Shown piece by piece: positions 21,412 to 31,927 of a stretch of 64,000 nt of DNA. Position 1 is the first letter of the stretch; each line of letters opens with the position of its first letter. The DNA is from Ectobius pallidus. Taxonomy: Eukaryota > Arthropoda > Insecta > Blattodea > Ectobiidae. Position numbers and translations under genes: made by a program. The notes below the pieces were generated by a model, which saw only the letters and a list, made by a program, of their open reading frames with translations, had not been told where the DNA came from and ran no database searches. The stretch spans positions 8,362,530-8,426,529 of the forward strand of contig CAXKWD010000006.1 in assembly GCA_964059195.1 (NCBI GenBank), written 5' to 3'.

Positions 21412-23086
21412 TGTAGGCTAGTGTGCCTAACAGAATTTTGCATTAGGATTTTCGGAGGACCACTGGATTATAATCCAGAAAATATATAAGTTTAGAAGTG
21501 TAAGGATATTGAAGGAAGCAGGAATAATGGGGAGAGAGAATAGTTACTTTATTCTTCTTCTCTTGAAGACTACTGCTTCTCCTTGTATTTGGTATAGACC
21601 AATATTGAATAGTGCTTGCTATTTTCACTAGGTATACTTCAGGAATGACTTAAGGTTTATTTGCTGTGAGAATACACCATGCTTTGTGATCTACAACAAT
21701 AATATAAGTTTTTTATTTCAATCTCAAAAATTACAAACTTCTGGAATAATTCAGTTGTATTGGCTCAAAATACTACTGCAGTATACTCTATCTGCAAGTA
21801 GGAAAAGAGAAGCTGCAATTGCTTGCCAAAACTTCTTAACTTTATAAAAGCTGAATTACTTTTGTAAAAAACACTAGTTAGCTAGACCAATCCTTGGTCT
21901 TTGAGTAATATTATAGTTTATTCAAACTACTACGGCAGCATATTTGGCTTGCACGTAGAGGAAAAGAGGAGCTGCAAGGATGCCAAAACTCCCTACAATT
22001 ATATAAGCAGTATTTACTTTAGCTACATAAAGATGCTAAGCCTTACTTGGCTTTGTGTGTTAATACAATTTGCTTTATTTTACTTAACTTGTTTTGCGAC
22101 TACATCTGATGAGAATGTGACTGCATTTAGCCGGACTGTGGTTATGGGGTGTACAGTTATTGAAGCTGAAGTTCTATGGCTATGTAGATCATCCTGAACG
22201 GTGGCCAGTAGCGAGTCCTTCCATGGCTACAAGCTACGCTCCACAAAGTTCCAGGGCTGCTGCAATTCCAGTCTCCAAACTGGCTATGCGTTGAATATCT
22301 GCGTTGTTTCCATGCTGTAGTCTCGTAGGTGTTGTGGTGTAACTGTACTACTAATATGCAGACTTGTGGTCTGTTGCTAAATTGGGGCTGTGCCCTTACG
22401 AAGCGACGATCGGTGAGAGAGTGAATAAAGTCTAACGGCCAAAATGCGTTCACATAATCATCTTACAAAGAGTCAGGTTCTAGAATCTCATGGAAGGCTC
22501 TTCCAGAAGTTTCATGTAGCTTCCATCCAGAATAAAGGCAGAGTTAAAGATAATAACATGCTGTAATTATTCTGTAACATAAAAGATTGGTATGTGAGCA
22601 TTTGCATTATAATTGTAATGTATAATTACAGAGAAATTCAATAAATACAATGCGGTGAATAATCGATCTATTCAAAAGCTGCTTCTATAATCAATTGCAC
22701 TAATCGATATGACGCTTCTAAGTAAGCTAATGTATTCTGGCTGTAGCGCCAAGTAAAATGTCAAAGTGCTGTCACTCGACTTATCGATATCAGCTCGATG
22801 TCGGCAATGCAGCTTTCTGTTGCTAATTAACATTAATTATTTAATCTGATGATAATAGCTAATAGTAACAAGAATAAATATGTAAAACTATTCCTTAGTT
22901 TATCACAATACAGAGTATGATAGATTTTTTCTTTATCCAAATTTAAATAAATAGGTAGAAGCGTGCCAAGAATTCTGTCTGATGGTAACTGGCATCAGTG
23001 CCATCTAGTGATTTATATTAATACTTCGTAAACTAGTACTTGCTATAAAAGTATAAAAAATGGGCTCTAAGCTCTACGAGCTTACA
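21412..23086 (-). repeat. BEL-A LTR 1 (outer 3' LTR)
   Basis: 1675 bp, TGTAGG to CTTACA in plus orientation (TGTA/TACA ends). It differs from LTRs 2 and 3 at about half a dozen bases and lacks one T (CTTACTTGG against CTTACTTTGG). It also gives the empty site for the mariner at 474-1804. The integrase gene ends only about 37 bp away. Confidence 0.9.
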
Positions 23087-23123
23087 TACTGGGGGGGGGG
23101 CCAAGAAAAGAGAAAAAAAAAAT

Positions 23124-24182
23124 TTACTGAGCAGGCAGTGGACACAGCTTAGATATAGGCCTTTTTAGAATCGAATTAGCAGTTTTAACTGTTGCTACTC
23201 TAACTTTACCATCTGGCCCAGGATGAACTTCTAGAATCCTAGCCAGTGGCCAATGCATAGGAGGGATATTATCCACCATCAATATAACTAGTTGATTAAT
23301 GTGTAGATTTTGAGTTTCTGTGTTCCACTTTTGTCTTTGTTGCAAAGTATTTAAGTATTCTTTGACCCATCTGGTCCAAATGCATTGTGACTGTTGCTCT
23401 AACAACTGATATCGTGACAGCCTGGATAGGTTTGTAGACTGTAAATCTGGATGAGGGATAGAATTCATAGGAGCACCAATAAGGAAGTGACCTGGGGTCA
23501 ATGCCATGTAGTCTTGCGAGTCGCTGCTCATCGGTGTCAGTGGTCTGCTGTTGATGATGGCTTCTATTCTGCATAGAAGTGTGCTGGCTTCTTCATAGCT
23601 GTAGATAGTGTCTTTCATCACCTTGTATAGAATAGTTTTCATGCTGCGGTTAGATCTTTCTACCAGTCCTGCCATATGGCTTGCCCTTGGTGGCAGAAAA
23701 TGGAATTGTATGTTTAGATTTGCTGTAAAGTTCATGATATCTGTGTTAGCTTGCTCCGTCTGGAATTGTTCATAGAGTTCACTCAGCTCTCGTGAGGCTC
23801 CTACGAAGTTTCTGCCATTATCTAGATATAGGTGGGAAGGTAGTCCCCTTCTAGATACGAATCTTTGCAAGGATGCAATGAATGCTGCTGAAGTGGCTGC
23901 TGTTACCAATTCAATATGTACTGCTTTGGTACATAGACATATGTGCATAGATATATAAGCTTTGTATACTGTTTTGCCTCTACCATGATCCTTTAGAGAG
24001 ATAGGACCTACAAAGTCTATGGCTGTGGTGTCGAAAGCTCGGTTGGGTGTAACTCTGGCTTGGGGCAAAGTTCCCATAATTTGCTGTGCTTTGACAGGGC
24101 TGTGTCTAAAGCATGTGAGACATCCTTTTAATGCTGATTTAACAGTTTGAACTCCATGGATGGGCCAATACTGTTGTCTTAA
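23124..24182 (-). pseudogene. BEL-A unit 1: integrase and pol C-terminus
   Basis: The last piece of the BEL-A polyprotein, open to its normal stop at 23124-23126. Integrase core landmarks are TAIDFVGP, LDNGRNFVGA and GLVERSNRSMK, carrying the D, D and E positions; the C-terminal domain of the Pao type follows (TPGHFLIGAP, QRQKWNTE, VDNIPPMHWPLARI). It is cut off at 24182 by BEL-B, and the CTTAA at 24178-24182 is the target duplication. Compared with units 2 and 3 it has P rather than S in KR(P/S)ISKLCP near the end. Not translatable as part of a whole pol. Confidence 0.88.
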
Positions 24183-25107
24183 TGTTTGGGACTGGCTCGT
24201 GAGAGGACCAATGTTAGGGATTGGACGATGATATACGTGAGATGGATAAATCCAGGATAGCTTAATAAGGTAGCTTCAAGTAAGTATGAAACAATGCACA
24301 TGTGAGAAGTATAAGATTTCGGAGGACCATTTAGAGCAAGAAGGGACTATATCACGAGGTCACTTGGTACAGAGATCAAAGGAAACATATTGGTTAAACA
24401 ATCTAGAATGTAATGAAATACTTAAACTTTATTAATACTTGTAACCACTCGAAGAAATAATAGTTGAACACTGAATAATAATTGAATAAACACGTTGAAA
24501 CAATGAATTGGAATTTGGCGCGAACCAGATTGCACCACTAGAGGTAATTTAGTAAATTTTGTAATTTACTAATGAATTATATCTCAATTTAACGGTAATA
24601 AAATTTGCAGTAGAATGTATGTATTTTAAGTTATTAACACTTGATTGTTCACGTTTTATAGCTTCTTGGTGAGTGATGACGTCACACGCTATTTAATTAC
24701 TTGGAACTAATAAGTGAATCTAATGAACTTATAATACGGCGAATAAGTAAATTATGTATAAGTAATTTACTTGAAATTAATAAAACTTATAAGGAAGTTT
24801 TATTCCAATGATTTCTAGTGAAAATACAAAGAGCGCGAACTGGCTTTTGTTACTAGAACCGGAGCAGTGTCAGACCGTGACTTGATCGTGTAACTGCAGG
24901 CTTAATACTGATGAGGCTTCCTGACGCTCTTTAAGGCGTCTTTAAAGAGGGAATACCCGACACAAAGAACTCGTGATCAGGATATGATGAAATATACGCC
25001 TACTCAACTTAATGCTTGGCGCAAGAACACCTGGCGGATGATTTGAATTAAAACTATTTACTGCACATAATAAATATGCTGGAAAAAACACTTAGCTTGC
25101 GTGAACA
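24183..25107 (-). repeat. BEL-B 3' LTR
   Basis: 925 bp, same length and, by eye, the same sequence as 30998-31922. It ends AACA next to the minus-strand tract GGCGCGGAGTA, a weak candidate polypurine primer. Confidence 0.92.
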
Positions 25108-25481
25108 TACTCCGCGCCATTGACTATTAACGTCAATAAAAACATAACAGGAAGGCAAGCTATAATAGAGAGACACTTGTATGTACACAAACAAGCACTG
25201 ACTCTAATTGGATGTATACATGTGATATGTATTGGAAAATTACTTCTTACATATATTGCAAGAATATGATATTGAATAAAAAGCACTGATTTCACTATTT
25301 ACATTGAAGCACACGACACTCTTGAACTGAAAACCAGAGAGAGGTCTTTCAAATAGCAAGATTGATAGAAAGAAAAATGCATGTAACACATCTCGCAAGA
25401 GTACGATTTGTTACAGAGATAGATGAGAAATGGACTTCAAGTGGAGAATCTTGAATATAAGATCATAGAAAGTGTCATATG
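25108..25481 (-). other. BEL-B 3' untranslated region
   Basis: 374 bp between the gag-pol stop and the 3' LTR. No coding frame. AT-rich, with the only purine-rich strip being the one touching the LTR. Confidence 0.6.
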
Positions 25482-28400
25482 CTACTCGTCTTGGGGTAGA
25501 GGACACACTTTGACTATGGGCCGCTTATATTCGCCACTGGAAGTGCGCACAGTAATCACTCGAACCAAGCCGTCTTCTCCCGGATGAGTAGCGGTGATCA
25601 CGCCTAACTTCCATTGAAGAGGAGGAATGTTGTCTTCCTTCAAGATGACGACAGTACCAACTTGAATGTTGTCACTGGAACAGGTCCATTTCTGCCTTTG
25701 TTGTAGTGAGTGAAGATATTCGGATGACCAGCGTTTCCATATGTGTTGCAAATGATTTTGTAACAGCTGCCATTTTTCTAAGTACTTCTTATCTTCCGTA
25801 GGAGGATGTGAAAGTAGAGATATGAGAGGTTCTCCAATTAAGAAGTGACCAGGAGAAAGGTATGACAAGTCAGCTGGATCATCATTTAGACGAACAAGTG
25901 GTCTAGAATTCAAGCAAGCTTCGATTTGAGATAGAAGCGTAGAAAGCTGTTCATATGTGAGAATTTGAGCTCCCATAACTCGCCTGAGATGAAACTTCAT
26001 AGATTTCACTGCTGCTTCATGCAGACCACCGAAATGGGGAGAATTTGGAGGAATGAACGACCAGCAATAATCGTGGTTTGCAGTGAAATTTTGAATTGTA
26101 GTTTGAAAATCTCTTGACTGCAATAGCAATCTGAGCTCCCTTAACTTGTTGTTTGCTCCAACAAAGTTAGTGCCATTGTCACTGAAGATTTCTTTACAGA
26201 GTCCTCGACGTGCTGTAAATCTTCGTAGGGCTGCTATGAAGGCATCTGATGTTAGATCAGAAACTAACTCAATGTGAATGGCCTTTGTTACCAAGCAGAC
26301 AAAAATAGCGATGTAAGCCTTTACAGTAGTTTTACTGCGTGGAGCCCCATATCTTATGTTGAAGGGTCCAGCGTAATCGACTGCGGTGCGGAGAAAAGGT
26401 CTAGCAGGAGTTATTCTATAGCTAGGAAGATTTCCCATTAACTGTTGAGAACTTTCTGCTTTTAGCTTGTAACACGTGAGACATCTATGCAAAATAGATT
26501 TTACTACTCTGCGAATACTAGGTATCCAGTAGGCTTGTCGTAATGAAGCTGTAAGCAGCTGATGCGAAGCATGTAATAGCTTGCGATGCTCATATTCTAC
26601 AATCAGAACTGTTAAATGATGTCGGGATGGCAATATAACCTGATGTCTTGCATCATGTGTAAGATCTGATTTTTCCAACCGTCCACCCACTCTTATAACG
26701 TTGTTCTGATCTAGGAATGGAACTAATGCATGGATAGAGCTTTTCACTGAAACTTGTTTGTTGTTGCTAAGATCTTTCAGCTCTTGAGAGAAAGCTTCTT
26801 TCTGAGCAATTTTAACACAAACTTGTAGAGCATTTTGTAATTCTTCTGCTGCGAGAGGTCCATGATATTTGTTTTCATGGCGGCAGGCAGAAATAAATCT
26901 ATACATATAACAAGTAACTCTCTGCAAGCGCTTGAGATTAGAGAATCTTGTAATAAAACTATCTTCTACTACAATAGCTGCCATGCAGATGGAAGTAAGT
27001 TGCTCTGAGGAATCTGGAGGGCTTAATTGTTTTGGCTGTTCCGGCCATAATGTTGTGTTATGAGCCAACCACTTAGGACCGTGCCACCACAAATCAATAT
27101 CAGACAATTGTTCAGAATATACACCTCTTGAAACGAGATCAGCTGGGTTGTTGTCTGTAGAAACATGTCGCCAGGCTGCTGTTTCAGAAAGCTCTTGTAT
27201 TTGCGACACACGGTTGGACACAAATGTTTTCCATGTTCGTGAATCTGATTTTATCCACGACAGAACAATAACTGAGTCTGACCATAGATAATTTTGTGAG
27301 GTTTGAATGTTAAGGTCATTCAACACCTTGTTGTACAGTTTAGATAACAGCAATGCTCCACAAAGTTCAAGACGTGGAATGGTTTGCCTTTTAAGAGGGG
27401 CAACCTTAGACTTGGAACATAGCAAGTTAATTGTAACTTCACCTTCAATGTTCACAGAACGGAGATATATGCATGCACCGTAGGCCTTTTCTGAAGAGTC
27501 ACAGAAGCCATGGATCTGTATATCTTGAAGGGTACCATGTGTGAGAACAAATCGTGGAATACGCATCGTGTGTATTGTACCTAAAATGTCGCAGATCTCA
27601 ATCCATTTCTCTGCTATGTGTGAAGCTACCTCCTCGTCCCAGTCAAGTTTTTCAATCCATAATGATTGCATGAAGATTTTGGCATTGATAACCATAGGAC
27701 TGACAAGGCCTAAAGGATCAAAAATGGATGATATGACTGATAGGATAGTACGCTTGGTAAGTTTAACTCGAGTATGAGTTTGGAGAGAAGGATGGGATTG
27801 AATCTGGAAGTTATCAGTTGCAGGATGCCATAGTAAACCAATGGCATGTGCATTTTCAATGTTGTCAAGAGACAGAGGCAACTGGGTCTCTCGATAAGAT
27901 GATGGTACAGATTCCAGCAATGCTTCATGGTTGGAACACCACTTTCGCAAGGGAAATCCGCCACTGTCAAGCATGAGGATTAATTCTTCTTGAAGGCGTA
28001 GCGCTTCTTGAAGATTATCATGTCCTGCCAGGCAGTCATCTACATAGAAGGAAGTCCTGACTGCTTGTGAAGCGAGAGGGTATTTAGCTTCTTCTTCTAT
28101 TGACAGCTGGTGCAGGGATCTTATGGCTAAAAATGAAGCTGATTTAGTACCATAAGTCACGGTAGTTAAGGCATAATCTTGTATGGGTTCATCTGTGCTG
28201 GAACGCCACACAATCCTTTGAAGATTTTGATCAATCTCGTTCATTTTAATGCGTCTGTACATTTTAGAGATGTCAGCTGAGAACGCATACTTATATGTTC
28301 GAAAACGAATTATAATTGATGATAGGTCATCTTGCACTGTAGGCCCTAATTTCAGAATGTCATTTAGGGACTTGCCTGAAGATGTTTTTGCAGAAGCGTC

Positions 28401-30692
28401 AAACACAACTCTAGTCTTGGTTGTAGTAGACGAGGGCTTGATTACTGCATGATGTGGTAAATAGAAGCATTTTTCACCTGGCTGTGGAAGTGAAACCTTC
28501 TTCATGTGTCCCAATTCTTCATATTCTTGCATGAATTTTTTGTAATCTTCCTGCAAGACAGAATTGGTTTGGAATTTTCGCTCCAGATGCTCTAAGCGTT
28601 TTACGGCTTGTGGTCTGGATTCGCCCAAGGAGTCCTGAGATCGATTCTTGGGTAATTTCACTACAAAAGCACCGTCCTCTGCACGAATAGTGTTTTGTAC
28701 GAAGTGCTCTTCACATTCCCTTTCTTCTTTAGTAAACACTGGTTTAGGAAAGTCTTCTAGTTCCCAGAATCGTCTTAACTGTGTATCAACATTATCAACA
28801 GTCACAAATAAATTGTGTTGAGCGAATGTGACCTTCTTGGATTTAATTGCTTTCTTGGGAATAGTTCCACTAAGTATCCAACCTAGTTCCGTGTTACTAA
28901 GAATAGGGTTATTAGGAATGACTATTCTTTCATTAGTGAATAGTTGGTAAAACAAGCTAGCACCAATGAGGATTTGGACATCACCAGGGATGTAGAATTT
29001 AGGATCCGCTAATGTTATTTCACTAGGAATATTGAAATGTTTGGGATCTATACGGACTGAAGGAAGTTTGTTTGCAATGTGAGGGATTACTAGACAACTC
29101 ATTTCAGCCTGGAAATTCTGGATTCTGGATCGCAGATTAACCTTAACACTGTGATTGCAAGAAGAGGTGCCATTAATACCTCGTATCTGAGTGTCGACAT
29201 CTGTGGTTGGCAGCTGCAACTTCTTGGCTAAACCTTCAGTTATGAAGTTCAATTGGCTTCCTGAGTCCAGTAACGCTCTGCATAACACTAAATTTCCTTG
29301 TCTATCTTCAAGATGCACTGCTGCTGTTGCTAATAAAATCTCCCTTTGGTTGGAATTTTCTTTTATCGAACAATAACTAGCAGGTACATTATCTGTAGAT
29401 TCAGACGGTTGATGTGGTTGTCGAGGAGCCTTTTTACTGTCTCGTGTGTTATTATGTAACAGTTTGCTGTGTGAAGCCTTTCCACAATTACAGAATGACT
29501 TGATTTTGCAATTGTCTCTTTTGTGACCGTTGGAGAAACAGTTTGCACATAAACCTTTGCTTTTCACAAAATCCCAACGTTGATCTACACTCAACTGTGA
29601 AAACTTGTCGCACTTATATAAATTGTGACTTTCCTTGCAACAAGGACATGTATCACCTTTGATGGCAACATAAGATTGACGAGTCGTTTTTACAGATTTC
29701 TTTTGTGTATGTCTTTCACTTTTTTCCTTGGATGGGCTTGGCACATTGTTAGAATTGGATAGCACTTCTAAAGAATGAGCCTTGGCTTCTAGGAAGTTCA
29801 TCAACTCTTGAAGCGGTGTGAACCTTTGTGAGTCAATTTTGCTCTCCCATTCCTTGCGTGTAGTTTCACCAAGATGATCCAATATTAATTGAATGAACAT
29901 GACTTCTTGTAATGGGATTTCAATGTTGAGAGCTTCGATGGCGTTAAGATTGCTTTGAAACTGATTTAATAAGTTTCGCAAGTCTGTAACATTTTCATCT
30001 TTCATTATTGGTAATGAAAGTAGATTTTTGATGTGAGCTGTGGCAATAACTCGAGTATTATCATATCTAGAGCACACCAAGTTCCATGCTATAGTAAAAT
30101 TCTCATTCGTGACTGGAAGATTCTGAATGAGCGCGTGAGCCTGCCCCTTCAGAGAACTCAGCAAATAATGATATTTCTGGATGGAATCCAACGATTCATT
30201 GTTTACCACTAAGCTACTGAAAGTGTCGTGATAGTGTTTAAAGTTAGTCACATCCCCACTAAACACTGGAATTTGAATCCTTGGAAGTTGTATATTTCTA
30301 TTGTTGCATTGTGAAGTAGAAGATTGACACCTGTGATGCGAATTACCACTGTGATTAGATTGATGACTGTGATGAGAGCCTACACTACGCACTGGTTGGT
30401 CGTGTAGAAATAACAATTCACTAAGCTTAGCCTTTAGCACCTTGTACTTGTTATTCATCTCTTCGTCATACTGTGCGTGCATGTCAAGTTCACTTTCAGC
30501 TTCGATAATAGCTTCAATTTGAGTTTGTACCACTTCATAATTTTGCCACACTTCGTTAAGAGTGTCATATTCAACTTTTAATCGAAATATATCAACTTCT
30601 TCAGTAATATTGTCACTGTACTTCTGAATGTACGTAAGTTTTCTTTTAAGAAAAGCACGTTTTTTCGTTAATTCCTTCAATTCACTTTCCAT
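25482..30692 (-). CDS. gag-pol: BEL-B gag-pol polyprotein (Bel/Pao)
   Basis: 1736 residues in one frame, starting at the ATG 30690-30692 (MESELKELTKK). N-terminal coiled coil about 1-95, then a His/Ser-rich linker and the Pao-type gag domain about 135-310 (QLPRIQIPVFSGD). Cys/His knuckles lie at about 349-410 (CPCCKESHNLYKC, CANCFSNGHKRDNC). The aspartic protease has ALLDSGSQ at 473-480. Reverse transcriptase spans about 740-990 with catalytic YVDD at 883-886. An RNase H-like region follows (FCDSSEKAYGA about 1063, LWSDSVIVLSW about 1136). Integrase has a zinc-binding N-terminus about 1369-1407 and catalytic D1439, D1505 and E1559 (AVDYAGP, FSDNGTNF, GGLHEAAVKS). All key residues are present and there is no stop or frameshift. 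Length and order are normal for a single-frame Pao element. No envelope gene. Confidence 0.93.
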   Translation of the reverse strand: MESELKELTKKRAFLKRKLTYIQKYSDNITEEVDIFRLKVEYDTLNEVWQNYEVVQTQIEAIIEAESELDMHAQYDEEMNNKYKVLKAKLSELLFLHDQPVRSVGSHHSHQSNHSGNSHHRCQSSTSQCNNRNIQLPRIQIPVFSGDVTNFKHYHDTFSSLVVNNESLDSIQKYHYLLSSLKGQAHALIQNLPVTNENFTIAWNLVCSRYDNTRVIATAHIKNLLSLPIMKDENVTDLRNLLNQFQSNLNAIEALNIEIPLQEVMFIQLILDHLGETTRKEWESKIDSQRFTPLQELMNFLEAKAHSLEVLSNSNNVPSPSKEKSERHTQKKSVKTTRQSYVAIKGDTCPCCKESHNLYKCDKFSQLSVDQRWDFVKSKGLCANCFSNGHKRDNCKIKSFCNCGKASHSKLLHNNTRDSKKAPRQPHQPSESTDNVPASYCSIKENSNQREILLATAAVHLEDRQGNLVLCRALLDSGSQLNFITEGLAKKLQLPTTDVDTQIRGINGTSSCNHSVKVNLRSRIQNFQAEMSCLVIPHIANKLPSVRIDPKHFNIPSEITLADPKFYIPGDVQILIGASLFYQLFTNERIVIPNNPILSNTELGWILSGTIPKKAIKSKKVTFAQHNLFVTVDNVDTQLRRFWELEDFPKPVFTKEERECEEHFVQNTIRAEDGAFVVKLPKNRSQDSLGESRPQAVKRLEHLERKFQTNSVLQEDYKKFMQEYEELGHMKKVSLPQPGEKCFYLPHHAVIKPSSTTTKTRVVFDASAKTSSGKSLNDILKLGPTVQDDLSSIIIRFRTYKYAFSADISKMYRRIKMNEIDQNLQRIVWRSSTDEPIQDYALTTVTYGTKSASFLAIRSLHQLSIEEEAKYPLASQAVRTSFYVDDCLAGHDNLQEALRLQEELILMLDSGGFPLRKWCSNHEALLESVPSSYRETQLPLSLDNIENAHAIGLLWHPATDNFQIQSHPSLQTHTRVKLTKRTILSVISSIFDPLGLVSPMVINAKIFMQSLWIEKLDWDEEVASHIAEKWIEICDILGTIHTMRIPRFVLTHGTLQDIQIHGFCDSSEKAYGACIYLRSVNIEGEVTINLLCSKSKVAPLKRQTIPRLELCGALLLSKLYNKVLNDLNIQTSQNYLWSDSVIVLSWIKSDSRTWKTFVSNRVSQIQELSETAAWRHVSTDNNPADLVSRGVYSEQLSDIDLWWHGPKWLAHNTTLWPEQPKQLSPPDSSEQLTSICMAAIVVEDSFITRFSNLKRLQRVTCYMYRFISACRHENKYHGPLAAEELQNALQVCVKIAQKEAFSQELKDLSNNKQVSVKSSIHALVPFLDQNNVIRVGGRLEKSDLTHDARHQVILPSRHHLTVLIVEYEHRKLLHASHQLLTASLRQAYWIPSIRRVVKSILHRCLTCYKLKAESSQQLMGNLPSYRITPARPFLRTAVDYAGPFNIRYGAPRSKTTVKAYIAIFVCLVTKAIHIELVSDLTSDAFIAALRRFTARRGLCKEIFSDNGTNFVGANNKLRELRLLLQSRDFQTTIQNFTANHDYCWSFIPPNSPHFGGLHEAAVKSMKFHLRRVMGAQILTYEQLSTLLSQIEACLNSRPLVRLNDDPADLSYLSPGHFLIGEPLISLLSHPPTEDKKYLEKWQLLQNHLQHIWKRWSSEYLHSLQQRQKWTCSSDNIQVGTVVILKEDNIPPLQWKLGVITATHPGEDGLVRVITVRTSSGEYKRPIVKVCPLPQDE

Positions 30693-30997
30693 CTTGAATG
30701 CGAAATGTGGAAATTACTTGTTCTTGAAGATTTGAAATTCTACCACTGCTGCACGATAATGCATGTATTAACTGTTCACTGTCTTCTTGATGTTCACTGA
30801 GGACCGGAATCCCACGATGAGTCGAATCACTGCTGCATGATGCTGTCTTCGATGCGAAGTTCAGGGTTGCTGGAACTCACGAACTGACCGACGCGGAAGC
30901 ACATATGAATGAGACGAACTCGAGAAACGGTATTTGCGAATACAAGTATGCAATAAATAAGATTGTACCAATATGATCCTGCCCGGTAAAGGACCAA
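30693..30997 (-). other. BEL-B 5' leader
   Basis: 305 bp between the 5' LTR and the gag start. It holds the candidate primer-binding site against the LTR. No upstream frame of note. Confidence 0.6.
30977..30996 (-). promoter_or_regulatory. Candidate BEL-B primer-binding site
   Basis: One base inside the 5' LTR, the minus strand reads TGGTCCTTTACCGGGC. TGG is what pairing with a tRNA 3' CCA requires. I could not name the tRNA. BEL-A has TGGTCCTCAACGAG at the corresponding place, sharing TGGTCCT. Confidence 0.5.
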
Positions 30998-31922
30998 TGT
31001 TTGGGACTGGCTCGTGAGAGGACCAATGTTAGGGATTGGACGATGATATACGTGAGATGGATAAATCCAGGATAGCTTAATAAGGTAGCTTCAAGTAAGT
31101 ATGAAACAATGCACATGTGAGAAGTATAAGATTTCGGAGGACCATTTAGAGCAAGAAGGGACTATATCACGAGGTCACTTGGTACAGAGATCAAAGGAAA
31201 CATATTGGTTAAACAATCTAGAATGTAATGAAATACTTAAACTTTATTAATACTTGTAACCACTCGAAGAAATAATAGTTGAACACTGAATAATAATTGA
31301 ATAAACACGTTGAAACAATGAATTGGAATTTGGCGCGAACCAGATTGCACCACTAGAGGTAATTTAGTAAATTTTGTAATTTACTAATGAATTATATCTC
31401 AATTTAACGGTAATAAAATTTGCAGTAGAATGTATGTATTTTAAGTTATTAACACTTGATTGTTCACGTTTTATAGCTTCTTGGTGAGTGATGACGTCAC
31501 ACGCTATTTAATTACTTGGAACTAATAAGTGAATCTAATGAACTTATAATACGGCGAATAAGTAAATTATGTATAAGTAATTTACTTGAAATTAATAAAA
31601 CTTATAAGGAAGTTTTATTCCAATGATTTCTAGTGAAAATACAAAGAGCGCGAACTGGCTTTTGTTACTAGAACCGGAGCAGTGTCAGACCGTGACTTGA
31701 TCGTGTAACTGCAGGCTTAATACTGATGAGGCTTCCTGACGCTCTTTAAGGCGTCTTTAAAGAGGGAATACCCGACACAAAGAACTCGTGATCAGGATAT
31801 GATGAAATATACGCCTACTCAACTTAATGCTTGGCGCAAGAACACCTGGCGGATGATTTGAATTAAAACTATTTACTGCACATAATAAATATGCTGGAAA
31901 AAACACTTAGCTTGCGTGAACA
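30998..31922 (-). repeat. BEL-B 5' LTR
   Basis: 925 bp, TGTTTGGG to GTGAACA in plus orientation, identical by eye to the 3' LTR. Promoter elements were not assigned. Confidence 0.92.
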
Positions 31923-31927
31923 CTTAA

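Larger units (their letters stand above)
24183..31922 (-). mobile_element. BEL-B: complete, apparently recent Bel/Pao retrotransposon
   Basis: A 7740-bp element on the minus strand with two 925-bp LTRs (24183-25107 and 30998-31922) that I find identical by eye, ending TGTT and AACA. CTTAA flanks both sides (24178-24182, 31923-31927); units 2 and 3 of BEL-A have a single CTTAA at this site, so they are direct empty sites. One uninterrupted gag-pol frame fills the interior. Identical LTRs and an intact frame indicate very recent insertion, after the BEL-A unit had been copied. Confidence 0.93.

Noticed and set aside
23091..23100. G-run as a G-quadruplex or regulatory site
   Set aside because: A single homopolymer of variable length near a retroelement end is better explained by slippage; there are no repeated G tracts with loops.
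27541..29376. Several short frames opposite the BEL-B gag-pol gene
   Set aside because: All are antisense to an intact 1736-residue frame and match nothing.
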